64,000 bases of DNA from Gaiellaceae bacterium (GTDB lineage: Bacteria; Actinomycetota; Thermoleophilia; Gaiellales; Gaiellaceae): the NCBI GenBank assembly GCA_026002995.1, contig BPGK01000001.1:1736001-1800000 (forward strand), given 5' to 3'. Positions 34,740-43,480 of the stretch are shown in pieces. The translations under genes were made by a program, and so were the position numbers. A model generated the notes under the pieces. It ran no database searches, was not told the origin of the DNA, and saw only the letters and a list, made by a program, of their open reading frames with translations. Position 1 is the stretch's first letter. The number at the start of each line of letters is the position of its first letter.

Positions 34740-36215
34740 GTGAGGAGACAATCGAGGCGTGGCGTCGGGGTCACGCTCGCGTGGGCGACGCTGCTCGCCG
34801 GGCTCGTCCTCGCCGCCGGGATCCTCGTCGCGGCGCTCCGTGCAGCCCCGGATCGCGCGCTCGCGGCGCTCGCGTCGTTGGCCTTCCTGGCCGCGTGCGC
34901 AGGCGTCGTGCTCAGCGCACGCGCAACGCGCGCGCGCGCCAGCTCCCTCCACGACCCGCTCACCGGGCTCCCGAACCGCGTCCTCCTGGAAGACCGGATC
35001 GAGCAGGCGCTCCGCCATGCGCAACGCACCGGCGAGCCGTTCACCGTCGTCCTCCTCGACCTGGACGGCTTCAAGAACGTCAACGACCTCTACGGCCACC
35101 GAGCGGGCGACTCGGCGCTCCGGCTGCTCGCCCGTCGGCTCGAGGGCGCGCTACGGACGAGCGACACCGTGGCGAGGATCGGCGGGGACGAGTTCGTCGT
35201 CGTGTCGCGCGGCGCCGGCGACGACGAGGAGGCCGCACTCCTGGCGTCGCGCCTGCGCGGGGTCGTCCGGGAGCCCCTGCCCGTGGGCGACGCCACGGTC
35301 GAGGTCGATGCGAGTATCGGCTGGGCGATTCACCCGGCCGACGGCGAGACGCCATCGGAGCTCCTCGAGCGGGCGGACATCCAGATGTACGAGACGAAGC
35401 ACGACGACGGCGCTGAGGTCACGCCGCTTCGGCGTCGGGTGGACGCGCGGATCGTCCGCGACCTCGAGAAGGCCGTCGAGCGGAGCGAGCTCCTCGTCGT
35501 CTACCAGCCGATCCTCGACCTGCAGACCGGAAGCGTGGTCGCCGCCGAGGCGCTCGTACGCAGGCTCCTGCCGAACCGCACCGTGGTTCCACCGGCGGAG
35601 TTCGTTCCGCACGTCGAGCGCACGACGCTCGTGCGGGATCTCACACTGCTCGTGGTCGACGACGCGCTCCGGGCGCGCGAGCTGTGGTCGGAGACGAGCA
35701 GCGACCTCGCAGTGGCGGTGAACGTCCCCTTCCGGCTGCTCGGCGATCGGATGTTCGTGGACGGGCTCGCCGCGCTCCTCCGCACGTTCGACGCCCCCTC
35801 CGAGCGACTGACGCTCGAGGTCGGCCCCGCGAGCGTCGGCTCGCTCTCCGATCTCGATCACTTCGCCCTCGACCGCCTCACCAAGCTCGGCGTGCGCCTC
35901 TCGCTCGACGACGGTGGCCGCCCCGGCTCGATCGCGGCGTTGCGCGCGATGCCCTTCGACGAGCTGAAGATCGACGCCGCGCTCGTCCACGGCATCGGGC
36001 GCAACGAGGTCGACGCTGCCGTCGTTCACGGACTCGTCGGCATCGGCCATGCCCTCGGGCTGCCGGTCGTCGCAGAAGGAGTGGAGACACGGGATGCCTG
36101 GCGGGCCCTCGCGGCTTGGGGCTGCGACCGCGCGCAGGGCTTCTTCGTCGCCGAGCCCCGCCCTGCGACAGAGGTTGGAGACTGGCTCTGCCGCCGCTGG
36201 CCGGCGGTTGCGTAG
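34740..36215 (+). CDS. Membrane-bound GGDEF-EAL protein
   Basis: GTG 34740 with AAGGAGG about eleven bases upstream gives 491 residues. Two N-terminal membrane helices (about 11-33 and 38-60) precede a GGDEF domain with an intact signature (ARIGGDEFVVVS) and an RTSD inhibitory site, so it may make or sense cyclic di-GMP. The EAL domain (about 245-490) keeps EALVR, the AVNVP Asn, the DD pair, FDELKID, VAEGVET and RAQGFF, that is, all main metal and catalytic residues. Loop 6 is changed: DDGGRPGS replaces the usual DDFGTGYS. Phosphodiesterase activity may therefore be altered. Confidence 0.92.
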   Translation: MRRQSRRGVGVTLAWATLLAGLVLAAGILVAALRAAPDRALAALASLAFLAACAGVVLSARATRARASSLHDPLTGLPNRVLLEDRIEQALRHAQRTGEPFTVVLLDLDGFKNVNDLYGHRAGDSALRLLARRLEGALRTSDTVARIGGDEFVVVSRGAGDDEEAALLASRLRGVVREPLPVGDATVEVDASIGWAIHPADGETPSELLERADIQMYETKHDDGAEVTPLRRRVDARIVRDLEKAVERSELLVVYQPILDLQTGSVVAAEALVRRLLPNRTVVPPAEFVPHVERTTLVRDLTLLVVDDALRARELWSETSSDLAVAVNVPFRLLGDRMFVDGLAALLRTFDAPSERLTLEVGPASVGSLSDLDHFALDRLTKLGVRLSLDDGGRPGSIAALRAMPFDELKIDAALVHGIGRNEVDAAVVHGLVGIGHALGLPVVAEGVETRDAWRALAAWGCDRAQGFFVAEPRPATEVGDWLCRRWPAVA

Positions 36216-36236
36216 GGCCTGAACCCCTGGTGCGAG

Positions 36237-36278
36237 CCCCGGTGTCTGACACCGGAAATCCGGTGTCAGACACCGGGG
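36237..36278. repeat. GGTGTCTGACACC double palindrome, possible terminator
   Basis: A perfect 19-bp inverted repeat (arms 36237-36255 and 36260-36278) with the 4-base loop AAAT. Each arm contains a 13-base palindrome, GGTGTCTGACACC on the left and GGTGTCAGACACC on the right. It lies 21 bp behind the GGDEF-EAL stop and between convergent genes. The same 13-mer occurs twice at 49757-49782, also directly after a gene. It may act as a terminator or be a dispersed repeat. Confidence 0.7.
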
Positions 36279-36313
36279 GGTTCGGACCGAGATCGGCCAT
36301 GGCCGAAGTGGCC

Positions 36314-36946
36314 CTACGGAGTTCGCGTCTCGCCCGGGCGCCAGAGAGGCTCCGGCCGCCCGTCGGCGACGTTCGCCGCACGAGCGAGGACGAAGAGCAG
36401 GTCCGAGAGCCGGTTGAGGTAGATGAGCGCGAGTGGGTTGAGGTCGTGCTCGCGCGCCGCTCGGAGCGCCGCCCGCTCGGCACGCCGGCACACGGTGCGC
36501 GCGACGTGGAGCGCCGCGGCGGTCGGACTCCCGCCGGGGAGAACGAAGCTCCGGAGCTCCGGCAGGTCGGCGTTGAACCGGTCGCAATCCCGCTCGAGAG
36601 CGTCCACCTGCTCGTGCGCGATCCTCAGCCGACCCTCGTGCTCGAGGGGAACCGAGAGATCGGCACCGAGATCGAAGAGCTCGTTCTGGACGCGCGCGAG
36701 CACCGGCCGCATGCTCTCCGGGCAGGCTCCGGCGAGCACGACCCCGAGCGCGGCGTTCAGCTCGTCCACCGCGCCGAAGGCCGCGATCCGCTCGTCGAGC
36801 TTCGACACGCGAGAGCCGTCGCCAAGCGAGGTCTCGCCGGCGTCGCCGCCGCGCGTGTAGATCCGCGTTAGCCGAACCGGCTCGTCGCGCCGGCGCGTCA
36901 CGAGCAACCCGCCTCGACCCGAGAACGACGTCTCGCGCCGCCCCAT
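36314..36946 (-). CDS. PduO-type cob(I)alamin adenosyltransferase
   Basis: A 210-residue protein. The family signature TRIYTRGGDAGETSLGDGSRVSK begins near residue 26. SFVLPGGSPTAAALHVARTVCRRAERA and LIYLNRLSDLLFVLARAANV follow, matching the ATP- and corrinoid-binding regions of PduO/MMAB enzymes. It transfers the adenosyl group of ATP to cob(I)alamin and makes the cofactor used by acyl-CoA mutases such as the one at 1424-3100. An alternative GTG start 45 bp downstream would remove a non-conserved N-terminal tail. It is the last gene of a minus-strand run with acyl-CoA metabolism genes. Confidence 0.93.
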   Translation of the reverse strand: MGRRETSFSGRGGLLVTRRRDEPVRLTRIYTRGGDAGETSLGDGSRVSKLDERIAAFGAVDELNAALGVVLAGACPESMRPVLARVQNELFDLGADLSVPLEHEGRLRIAHEQVDALERDCDRFNADLPELRSFVLPGGSPTAAALHVARTVCRRAERAALRAAREHDLNPLALIYLNRLSDLLFVLARAANVADGRPEPLWRPGETRTP

Positions 36947-36981
36947 GCCTCAACGCCTACCGTATCTCCACCCCTGCGCAT

Positions 36982-38163
36982 TCAGCTCGACCTCGGAGCA
37001 GCGGTCACCCGATCTTCGCGCAAACCCCGCCCGAGGATGCTCCGGGCGATGACGAGGCGCTGGATCTCGCTCGTTCCCTCGTAGATCTCGGTGATCTTCG
37101 CATCGCGGTAGTACCGCTCGACGGGGAACTCCTTCGTGTAGCCGTAGCCGCCGAGGACCTGGATGGCCTCGGCCGTCTGCCGGCGCGCCATCTCGGAGGC
37201 GAAGAGCTTCGCCTTCGCGCCCTCGACCGCGTGCGGCCGCCCCTCCTGCTTCAGCCAGGCGGCACGGTAGGTGAGGAGTCGGGCCGCATCGATCTCGACG
37301 GCCATGTTCGCGAGCTTCGTCTGGATCGCCTGGAAGTCGCCGATCCGACGGCCGAACTGCTCCCGCTCACGCGCGTACCGGCTGGCGACGTCGAATGCGG
37401 CCTGGGCGATCCCGACCGCCTGGGCGGCGATGCCGATGCGGCCGCCGTCGAGGGTCGCCATCGCGACGGTGAACCCGCGCCCCTCCTCGTGCAAGAGCCG
37501 ATCCCGCTCGACGCGCGCGCCCTCGAGCACGAGATCCGAGGTCGTCGAGGAGTTGAGACCGAGCTTCTCCTCCTCGCGCGTGATCCGCACGTGCTCCGCG
37601 TCGAGCACGAAGCACGAGATCCCGCGCGCGCCCGCGGTGGTCGGGTCGGTGCGCGCAAAGAGGACGAAGGTGCCCGCGCGCGAGCCGTTCGTGATCCACT
37701 GCTTGGCGCCGTTCAGCACCCAGCCGTCCCCGTCGCGCGCAGCGGAGGTGCGCAGCGAGCCGGCGTCCGAGCCGGAGCCGGGCTCGGTCAACGCGAACGC
37801 GCCGAGCTGCTCGCCGCGCGCGAGCGGCGGGACGAAGCGGGCGCGCTGCTCCTCCGTCCCGAAGGCGAGGATCGGGAGCGTCGCGGCGCTCGTGTGCACG
37901 GCGACCGTCACGCCGACGCCCGCGTCCGCGCGCGACAGCTCCTCGAGGACGAGGACGTACGAGAGGAAGTCGCCGCCGGCGCCCCCGTACTCCTCCGGAA
38001 CGCAGACACCGAGCAGGCCGAGCTCCGCGAGCTTCGGGTAGAGCTCGTCCGGGAAGCGATGCTCGCGATCCCAGGCCCCCGCGTGCGGCGCGATCTCGGC
38101 CTCGGCGACCTCGCGGGCGAGCGTCTGGATCGCTCGCTGCTCCGGGGTGAGCTCGAGATCCAT
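36982..38163 (-). CDS. Acyl-CoA dehydrogenase
   Basis: A 393-residue flavoprotein of normal family length. Motifs include LGLLGVCVPEEYGGAGGDFL, FALTEPGSGSDAGSLRT (FAD/substrate loop), KQWITNGSRAGTFVLFART and the C-terminal IQVLGGYGYTKEFPVERYYRDAKITEIYEGTSEIQRLVIAR. The Glu in the segment KITEIYEGTSEIQ is the catalytic base position used by short- and medium-chain enzymes. It would oxidise a short-chain or branched acyl-CoA to the 2-enoyl form and pass electrons to ETF. It precedes the cobalamin adenosyltransferase gene by 35 bp. Confidence 0.95.
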   Translation of the reverse strand: MDLELTPEQRAIQTLAREVAEAEIAPHAGAWDREHRFPDELYPKLAELGLLGVCVPEEYGGAGGDFLSYVLVLEELSRADAGVGVTVAVHTSAATLPILAFGTEEQRARFVPPLARGEQLGAFALTEPGSGSDAGSLRTSAARDGDGWVLNGAKQWITNGSRAGTFVLFARTDPTTAGARGISCFVLDAEHVRITREEEKLGLNSSTTSDLVLEGARVERDRLLHEEGRGFTVAMATLDGGRIGIAAQAVGIAQAAFDVASRYAREREQFGRRIGDFQAIQTKLANMAVEIDAARLLTYRAAWLKQEGRPHAVEGAKAKLFASEMARRQTAEAIQVLGGYGYTKEFPVERYYRDAKITEIYEGTSEIQRLVIARSILGRGLREDRVTAAPRSS

Positions 38164-38172
38164 CGTCGCTGA

Positions 38173-39150
38173 CTATAGGCGCCGACGCGCCCTGCGATAC
38201 GCGCGCCGCGCGCGGCGGCGGGCGACCGTCCGCAGGCCACCGGCGGAGAGGAGGCGCCGCGTCCGCCCGGGGAGCAGCTCCGCGCAGAGGACGGCCGAGG
38301 CCGCAGGGCCTCGGTCGCCGTAGCGGACACCCGCCGTGTCGAGGTCCGGCGACGCCCGCCAGCCCTCGGGTGTCAGCTCGTAGAGCTCGAGCTCGTGAAC
38401 GAAGAGGCCGGCGCGCGCGAAGAGCCGCATCCAGCCTCGTTCGTCCTCCTGCCGGAACCAGCCGTAGTCCTTTGGCTCGCCGAGCGGCACGGTGACGAGG
38501 AGGCTTCCGCCGGGGCGGAGGACGCGGCCGAGCTCGCGCAAGGCCGCGAGCCGCGGCTCGCCGTCCGTCCCCTCGGCGGCGGCGATCCCGTACACGGCGT
38601 TATCGGCGCCGACGTGCTCGAGCGTCGAGACGAGCAGCGCCTGGTCGACCGAGTCGTCCCCGAGCGGGAGCGCGCGGACGTCGGCCCGCACCGTCTCCAT
38701 ACCGTCGACGTCCCGAGTCGCGAGATCGACTCCCACGAGCTCGACCCCGGAGCGCAGGAGACCGGCGAGGTACGCCGGCTCCGCGAACGCGTAGCCGACC
38801 TCGAGGACGCGTCCGCTCGGCACGAGCCGGGAGAGCACCCACGGCACCTCGACGACGCGCTCGTCCGTCGCCGGCGCCTGTAGCCAGCGGATCCGCTCGC
38901 CCCGCGCACGCGCCCCGAGCCCGAGCGCAACGGCGTCGTCGAGCTCCCGCACGCGGGCGTGCTCCGGACTCGCGGCGAGCTCGTAGAGCAGGGTCGCTCG
39001 CGAGAGCGTCCCCTCGGCGAGCTTCCGCAACGCCCGCTCCCGTGCCTCGTCGTCGGGCGGTCGGCGGAGCACGAGCCGGAAGAGGCGCTCGACGAGCTCC
39101 TCGTCCGAGCCCGCGTGCGCATCGAGCTCAGCCTCGAGGCGAGGATCCAC
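38173..39150 (-). CDS. Class I SAM methyltransferase with an N-terminal DUF4214-like segment
   Basis: A 325-residue protein from GTG 39150, overlapping the end of the hydroxyacyl-CoA dehydrogenase gene by 23 bp. Residues 12-68 ([29 protein letters not shown], then [16 protein letters not shown]) resemble DUF4214, a segment often seen in surface-polysaccharide proteins. A Rossmann-type methyltransferase follows with [20 protein letters not shown] (motif I), [33 protein letters not shown] and [21 protein letters not shown]. The C-terminus is very Arg-rich. The substrate is unknown; a polysaccharide or lipid is likely, not a CoA ester, despite the neighbours. Confidence 0.8.
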   Translation of the reverse strand: MDPRLEAELDAHAGSDEELVERLFRLVLRRPPDDEARERALRKLAEGTLSRATLLYELAASPEHARVRELDDAVALGLGARARGERIRWLQAPATDERVVEVPWVLSRLVPSGRVLEVGYAFAEPAYLAGLLRSGVELVGVDLATRDVDGMETVRADVRALPLGDDSVDQALLVSTLEHVGADNAVYGIAAAEGTDGEPRLAALRELGRVLRPGGSLLVTVPLGEPKDYGWFRQEDERGWMRLFARAGLFVHELELYELTPEGWRASPDLDTAGVRYGDRGPAASAVLCAELLPGRTRRLLSAGGLRTVARRRARRAYRRARRRL

Positions 39151-39988
39151 GCTCCCCGTCGTACTCGTAGAAGCCGCGACCCGCCTTGCGCCCGAGCCTG
39201 CCCGCGGCGACGTACTGCCGCAGGAGCGGGCAGGGCGCGTACTTCGGGTCGCCGAGGCCCTCGTGCAGCACCTCCATGATCGCGACGCACGTATCGAGCC
39301 CGATGAGGTCGGCGAGGGCGAGCGGCCCCATGGGGTGCGCGAACCCGAGCTTCGCGATCGTGTCGATCGCCTCCGCCTCGGCGACGCCCTCCATGAGCGC
39401 GTACGCCGCCTCGTTCACGAACGGCATGAGGATCCGGTTCGAGACGAACCCAGGGAAGTCGCGCGCCCGCGCCGGCACCTTCCCGAGGTCTTCGGCGAGC
39501 GCGACGATCGCGGCTTCGGTCTCGTCCGAGGTCTGTAGCGCGCGGACGACCTCGACGAGCTTCAGCACGGGCACGGGGTTGAAGAAGTGCATGCCGATCA
39601 CCCGATCCGGACGCCGGGTCGCCGCGGCGAGCGTCGTGATCGGGATCGAGGACGTGTTCGAGGCGAGAATCGCCTCGGGCGGGAGGATCGTGTCTGCGCC
39701 GGCGAAGAGCTCCCGCTTCACCGCGGCGTCCTCGACCACCGCCTCGATCATGAGGTCGGCGGCGACGAGGCTCTCGACCGGCTCGATCCGGGCGAGGACG
39801 CTCGCTGGATCCGGCCCACCCTTCTCGGCGAGCTTGGCGAGGCTCCGCTCCATCGCGTCGAGCGCGCGCTCGACCGCGCCGGGCGCAGCGTCGTGCAGCG
39901 AGACGCGCCGGCCGGAGGCGGCGACGACCTGCGCAATCCCTCCACCCATCTGGCCTGCGCCGACGACGAGGACGTGCTCGAACCTCAT
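39128..39988 (-). CDS. 3-hydroxybutyryl-CoA dehydrogenase
   Basis: A 286-residue protein with the NAD-binding motif [21 protein letters not shown] at the N-terminus, the [10 protein letters not shown] segment, the [15 protein letters not shown] signature with the catalytic His, and the C-terminal dimer region ([46 protein letters not shown]). Length and motifs fit PaaH/Hbd enzymes. It oxidises or reduces (S)-3-hydroxybutyryl-CoA and acts together with the neighbouring thiolase and acyl-CoA dehydrogenase. Confidence 0.95.
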   Translation of the reverse strand: MRFEHVLVVGAGQMGGGIAQVVAASGRRVSLHDAAPGAVERALDAMERSLAKLAEKGGPDPASVLARIEPVESLVAADLMIEAVVEDAAVKRELFAGADTILPPEAILASNTSSIPITTLAAATRRPDRVIGMHFFNPVPVLKLVEVVRALQTSDETEAAIVALAEDLGKVPARARDFPGFVSNRILMPFVNEAAYALMEGVAEAEAIDTIAKLGFAHPMGPLALADLIGLDTCVAIMEVLHEGLGDPKYAPCPLLRQYVAAGRLGRKAGRGFYEYDGERGSSPRG

Positions 39989-40007
39989 GGCCCGGAGTAT
40001 CCCCTAC

Positions 40008-40520
40008 TCACGGGCCAGGGGCGCCCGGGAGCTCGGGGCGCGAGCCCCGCCGGAGCCGCCAGAAGGAGAGAGCGAGGACGAGTGCGAGGATGACGACGCC
40101 GACCGCGACCTTGATCGCGCCCCCGCGCGGCTCCCCGCCGACGACGACGAGCGGCCCCGGCTCGACGACGCTGCACGCCGTCGCGAGCCAGGCGTCGTCC
40201 TCCCCGCGGGTCAGCAGGAGCCCCACCGCACGATCGAGCTCGAGCCGGACGTCGCACGTCGTTCCGGAAGGGCTGCGAACGAGGAGCGTCCGCTCGACTG
40301 CCCCCTTCACACGCTGGTCGACTTCGACGGTGAGGAGACGCTGCGGCGCGCCGTTCAGGTCGCCTTCCTCGATCCGGACGATGCGGCCGACGACGGCGGC
40401 GTCCGCGCGCTCGAGGCGATCCTCGAGCGGCGCGTCGCCACAGACGCACGCGAGCGCGTCGCCGGCCATCGTCAGGGAGACGACCGTCGCTGCGACGAGC
40501 GCGAGAGTTCGCCTCCTCAC
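40008..40520 (-). CDS. Secreted, membrane-anchored protein with an NTR/TIMP-like pattern
   Basis: A 170-residue protein from GTG 40520, which overlaps the thiolase stop as GTGA. A signal peptide (LALVAATVVSLTMAGDALA) is followed by CVCGDAPLEDRLERADAAVVGRIVRIEEG, a beta-rich region with two further Cys, and a C-terminal membrane helix (VAVGVVILALVLALSFW) with basic residues after it. The CxC near the mature N-terminus and the ADAAVVGRI strand resemble the netrin/TIMP-like (NTR) fold found in some bacterial surface proteins. This is a pattern match only. Its placement among acyl-CoA genes is not explained. Confidence 0.65.
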   Translation of the reverse strand: MRRRTLALVAATVVSLTMAGDALACVCGDAPLEDRLERADAAVVGRIVRIEEGDLNGAPQRLLTVEVDQRVKGAVERTLLVRSPSGTTCDVRLELDRAVGLLLTRGEDDAWLATACSVVEPGPLVVVGGEPRGGAIKVAVGVVILALVLALSFWRLRRGSRPELPGAPGP

Positions 40521-41668
40521 ACCTCGATGAGCAGCGCGTCGCCCTGGCCACCGCCGGAGCAGATGGCGGCGAGGCCGAGTCCTCCCCCCTCGCGACGCAG
40601 CTCGTGCACGAGCGTCGCGACGATGCGTCCACCGGAGGCGCCGATCGGGTGGCCGAGCGCGACTGCCCCGCCGTTCACGTTCACGATCTCCTCGTCGACG
40701 CCGAGCATCCGCGTCGAGCTCTTCGCGACCGAGGCGAACGCCTCGTTGATCTCGACGCGCCGGACGTCGTCGATCGTCTTCCCCGCCTTCGCGAGCGCCT
40801 GCTCACCGGCGAGCGCGGGCGTCCGAGCGAGGTAGGCGAAGTCGTCGGCGACGTAGCCCTGCGAGACGATGCGCGCGAGCGGCTCGAGCCCCCGGCGCTC
40901 GGCGAGCTCTTCCGAGCAGACGACCACGCACGAGGCGCCGTCGTTCACCCCCGGCGCGTTGCCGGCGGTCGTCGTGCCCTCGGGGTCGAAGACCGGCGCG
41001 AGCGAGGCGAGCTTCTCGAGCGTCGTGTCGCGGCGCACGCTCTCGTCCGCCGTCACGTCTCCGACGGGGACGATCTCGTCGTCGAAGCGCCCGGCGTCCT
41101 GCGCGGCGGCGGCGCGCTGGTGGGAGCGGTAGGCCCACTCGTCCTGCTCCTCGCGCGAGATGCCGAGCTCGCGCGCGACCTTCGAGGCCTGCTGCACCAT
41201 GTGCAGTCCGTCGAAGGTCGACGTCAGCCCGTCGAAGACCATGTGGTCGAGCACCTCCCCGTGCCCGAGGCGGTACCCGAACCGCCCTCGTGGAAGGAGG
41301 TATGGCGCCTTCGACATGGACTCCATCCCGCCCGTCACGACGAGGTGGTGGCCGCCCGCGCGGATCATGAGGTCGGCGATCTCGAGGGCGCGGATCGAGG
41401 ACGCGCAGACCTTGTTGATCGTGTCTGCAGGGACCTCCTTCGGGATCCCGGCCGCGATCGCCGCCTGCCTCGCAGGCGCCTGCCCGACGCCCGCCTGGAG
41501 CACCTGGCCCATGATCACGTACTCGACCTCGCCGGGCTCGAGGCCGGCTCGTTCGAGAGCAGCGCGAATCGCGATCGCGCCGAGCTCGGTCGCGGAGTAC
41601 TCCGCAAGGGCGCCGCCGAGCCGCCCGAAGGGCGTTCGCACAGCAGCGACGATGACCGAGCGGGTCAC
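40517..41668 (-). CDS. Acetyl-CoA C-acetyltransferase (thiolase)
   Basis: GTG 41668 (VTRSVIVAAVRTPFG) is preferred over an earlier ATG because the conserved thiolase N-terminus begins there; this gives 383 residues. The nucleophilic Cys is in NKVCASSIRALEIADLMI. GMESMSKAPYLL, the NVNGGAVALGHPIGASGGRI motif with the catalytic His, and the C-terminal CSGGGQGDALLIEV with the second Cys are all present. It would condense two acetyl-CoA or cleave 3-ketoacyl-CoA. It sits upstream of the hydroxybutyryl-CoA dehydrogenase gene. Confidence 0.95.
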   Translation of the reverse strand: MTRSVIVAAVRTPFGRLGGALAEYSATELGAIAIRAALERAGLEPGEVEYVIMGQVLQAGVGQAPARQAAIAAGIPKEVPADTINKVCASSIRALEIADLMIRAGGHHLVVTGGMESMSKAPYLLPRGRFGYRLGHGEVLDHMVFDGLTSTFDGLHMVQQASKVARELGISREEQDEWAYRSHQRAAAAQDAGRFDDEIVPVGDVTADESVRRDTTLEKLASLAPVFDPEGTTTAGNAPGVNDGASCVVVCSEELAERRGLEPLARIVSQGYVADDFAYLARTPALAGEQALAKAGKTIDDVRRVEINEAFASVAKSSTRMLGVDEEIVNVNGGAVALGHPIGASGGRIVATLVHELRREGGGLGLAAICSGGGQGDALLIEV

Positions 41669-41678
41669 GAGCGTGAGG

Positions 41679-41801
41679 CTACCGATCGCGGATCCGCACG
41701 CGCTTCCCACAGCGCTCGCAACGCTGGTAGCGCTCGGTGAGGAAGAAGGGGCGCTTGCGGCGCGGCAGCCGATGCCCGAAGAGGCGGCAGCGGAGCTTCA
41801 C
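41679..41801 (-). CDS. 40-residue zinc-ribbon-like protein
   Basis: GTG 41801 overlaps the stop of the upstream reductase as GTGA and the frame ends ten bases before the thiolase start. The protein begins VKLRCRLFGHRLPRRKRP and ends with YQRCERCGKRVRIRDR. One Cys and one His near the N-terminus (CRLFGH) and a CxxC near the C-terminus could bind one zinc ion. The spacing resembles DUF1660-type small proteins. Overlapping start, tight fit between genes and conserved-looking metal ligands support a real gene despite its size. Its function is unknown. Confidence 0.6.
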   Translation of the reverse strand: MKLRCRLFGHRLPRRKRPFFLTERYQRCERCGKRVRIRDR

Positions 41802-42811
41802 GACGGCCCCGGACCGACCTGCACGAGCATCTTCCCGATGTTCTCGCCGGTGAAGAGGCCGATGAACGCGCGCGGAGCGTTCTCGATCCCCTCGACGATC
41901 GTCTCGCGGTAGCGGAGCCGCCCCTCGCGCACCCACTCCCCCGCCCGCGCCAGGAACTCGGGGAACTCGGCGAAGTGGTCGCTGATGATGAAGCCCTGCA
42001 TCAGCAGTCGCTTCGTCACGACCTGGAACAGGTTCCGAGGGCCGGGCGGCGGCTCGGTCTCGTTGTAGAGCGCAATCGAGCCGCAGGCGACGATCCGACC
42101 GTACGTGCGGAGCGCCCCGATCGCGGCCTCGAGGTGGTCGCCACCGACGTTGTCGAAGTAGATGTCGATCCCCTCCGGGGCGAGCTCGCGGAGGGCGTCG
42201 CGTGGGGATCGCTCGTGGTAGTCGAAGGCGGCGTCGAAGCCGAGCTCGGAAAGCCAGGCCACCTTCTCCGGCGAGCCGGCGCTCCCGAGCACGCGGCAGC
42301 CGGCGATCTTCGCCATCTGCCCGGCTGCGCTCCCCACCGCGCCGGCGGCCCCAGACACGAAGACCGTCTCGCCCTCCTTCGGCCGGCCGATCTCGAACAG
42401 GCCGTGGTAGGCCGTCAAGCCGGGCATGCCGAGCACGCCGAGCGCCGTCGTGACCGGCGCGAGCGACAGGTCGAGCACGCGGACGGCGCTCCCGTCGGAG
42501 AGCGCCCACTCCCGCCAACCGAGGCCGTGGAGCACCCAGTCGCCGGCCGAGAACGCGGGGTGCCGCGACTCCTCGACGCGACCGACGGCGCCGCCTTCCA
42601 GCGGCTCGCCGAGCTCGAACGGCGGGACGTACGAGCGGGTCTCGTTCATCCGCGGTCGCATGTACGGGTCGACCGAGAAGTACGCGTTCCGGATGAGGAG
42701 CTCGCCCTCGCCAGGGCTTTGGATCGGCGTCTCGGCGAGCTCGAAGTCCTCCTCGCGGGGGAGGCCGCGCGGTCGCGCCGCGAGACGGATCTCCCGTGAG
42801 ACGCCTTCCAT
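41798..42811 (-). CDS. NADP-dependent medium-chain reductase (leukotriene B4 dehydrogenase / CurA type)
   Basis: A 337-residue protein from ATG 42811. It has the MDR catalytic domain without zinc ligands (RNAYFSVDPYMRPRMNE) and the Rossmann motif ETVFVSGAAGAVGSAAGQMAKIAGCRVLGSAGSPEK. GLTAYHGLFEIGRPKEGE and IDIYFDNVGGDHLEAAI are typical of the PTGR/YncB/CurA group. Members reduce carbon-carbon double bonds of unsaturated ketones or aldehydes with NADPH. The start lies 13 bp from the divergent AlgH-like gene, so the two promoters must overlap. Confidence 0.93.
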   Translation of the reverse strand: MEGVSREIRLAARPRGLPREEDFELAETPIQSPGEGELLIRNAYFSVDPYMRPRMNETRSYVPPFELGEPLEGGAVGRVEESRHPAFSAGDWVLHGLGWREWALSDGSAVRVLDLSLAPVTTALGVLGMPGLTAYHGLFEIGRPKEGETVFVSGAAGAVGSAAGQMAKIAGCRVLGSAGSPEKVAWLSELGFDAAFDYHERSPRDALRELAPEGIDIYFDNVGGDHLEAAIGALRTYGRIVACGSIALYNETEPPPGPRNLFQVVTKRLLMQGFIISDHFAEFPEFLARAGEWVREGRLRYRETIVEGIENAPRAFIGLFTGENIGKMLVQVGPGPS

Positions 42812-42824
42812 TCGAGGCGATGAT

Positions 42825-43373
42825 ATGCGGGTGGAGTCGCTCAAGGGACACCTCCTCGTCGCCGGCCCGCAGCTCGTCGACCCGAACTTCCGGCGCACGG
42901 TCGTCCTCGTCGGCGAGCACACCGAGGACGGCGCGCTCGGCGTCGTGCTGAACCGCGTGTCGGACACGACCGTGGCCGAGGCGGTGCCCGAGCTCGCCGC
43001 CGTCGTGGACGAGGAGTCGGTGCTCCACGTCGGCGGTCCCGTCCAGCGCTCGGCCATCGTCGTCGTCGCCGACTTCGAGGAGCCCGAGCGCGCTGCGATG
43101 CTCGTCGTCGGGTCGGTGGGCTTCCTCCCCGCCGAGGTCGACCCCGACGAGCTCGGCGAGCTGCGGAGAGCCCGCGTCTTCGCCGGCTACTCGGGCTGGG
43201 GGTCGGGCCAGCTCGAGGCGGAGCTCGCAGAAGGCTCGTGGATCGTCGAGCCGGCGCTCCCGGACGACGTCTTCACGCCGAGCCCGGAGACGCTCTGGAG
43301 CGAGGTGCTGCGCCGCAAGGGCGGGCCCTACGCCGTGCTCGCGGCGATGCCGCCCGATCCGAGTCTGAACTAA
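42825..43373 (+). CDS. UPF0301 / AlgH (YqgE) family protein
   Basis: A 182-residue protein from ATG 42825. Family features: the start SLKGHLLVAGPQLVDPNFRRTVVLVGEHTEDGALGVVLNRV, the GGPVQ turn, GYSGWGSGQLEAELAEGSWIVEPA, and a C-terminal segment with LRRKGGPYAVLAAMPPDPSLN. AlgH/YqgE proteins are widely conserved and of unsettled biochemical role. It is divergently oriented from the reductase gene and lies upstream of the molybdoenzyme operon, from which it is separated by about 107 bp. Confidence 0.93.
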   Translation: MRVESLKGHLLVAGPQLVDPNFRRTVVLVGEHTEDGALGVVLNRVSDTTVAEAVPELAAVVDEESVLHVGGPVQRSAIVVVADFEEPERAAMLVVGSVGFLPAEVDPDELGELRRARVFAGYSGWGSGQLEAELAEGSWIVEPALPDDVFTPSPETLWSEVLRRKGGPYAVLAAMPPDPSLN

Positions 43374-43480
43374 GGGAAGAGACGACGGGCGAGGCACGCC
43401 TCGCCCTGCGGGAAACTACCGAGCTCCCTGCGGAGCACCGCCGATGCCGGCCACTCGCCGCGCGCGGAGGCTTCTACCCG

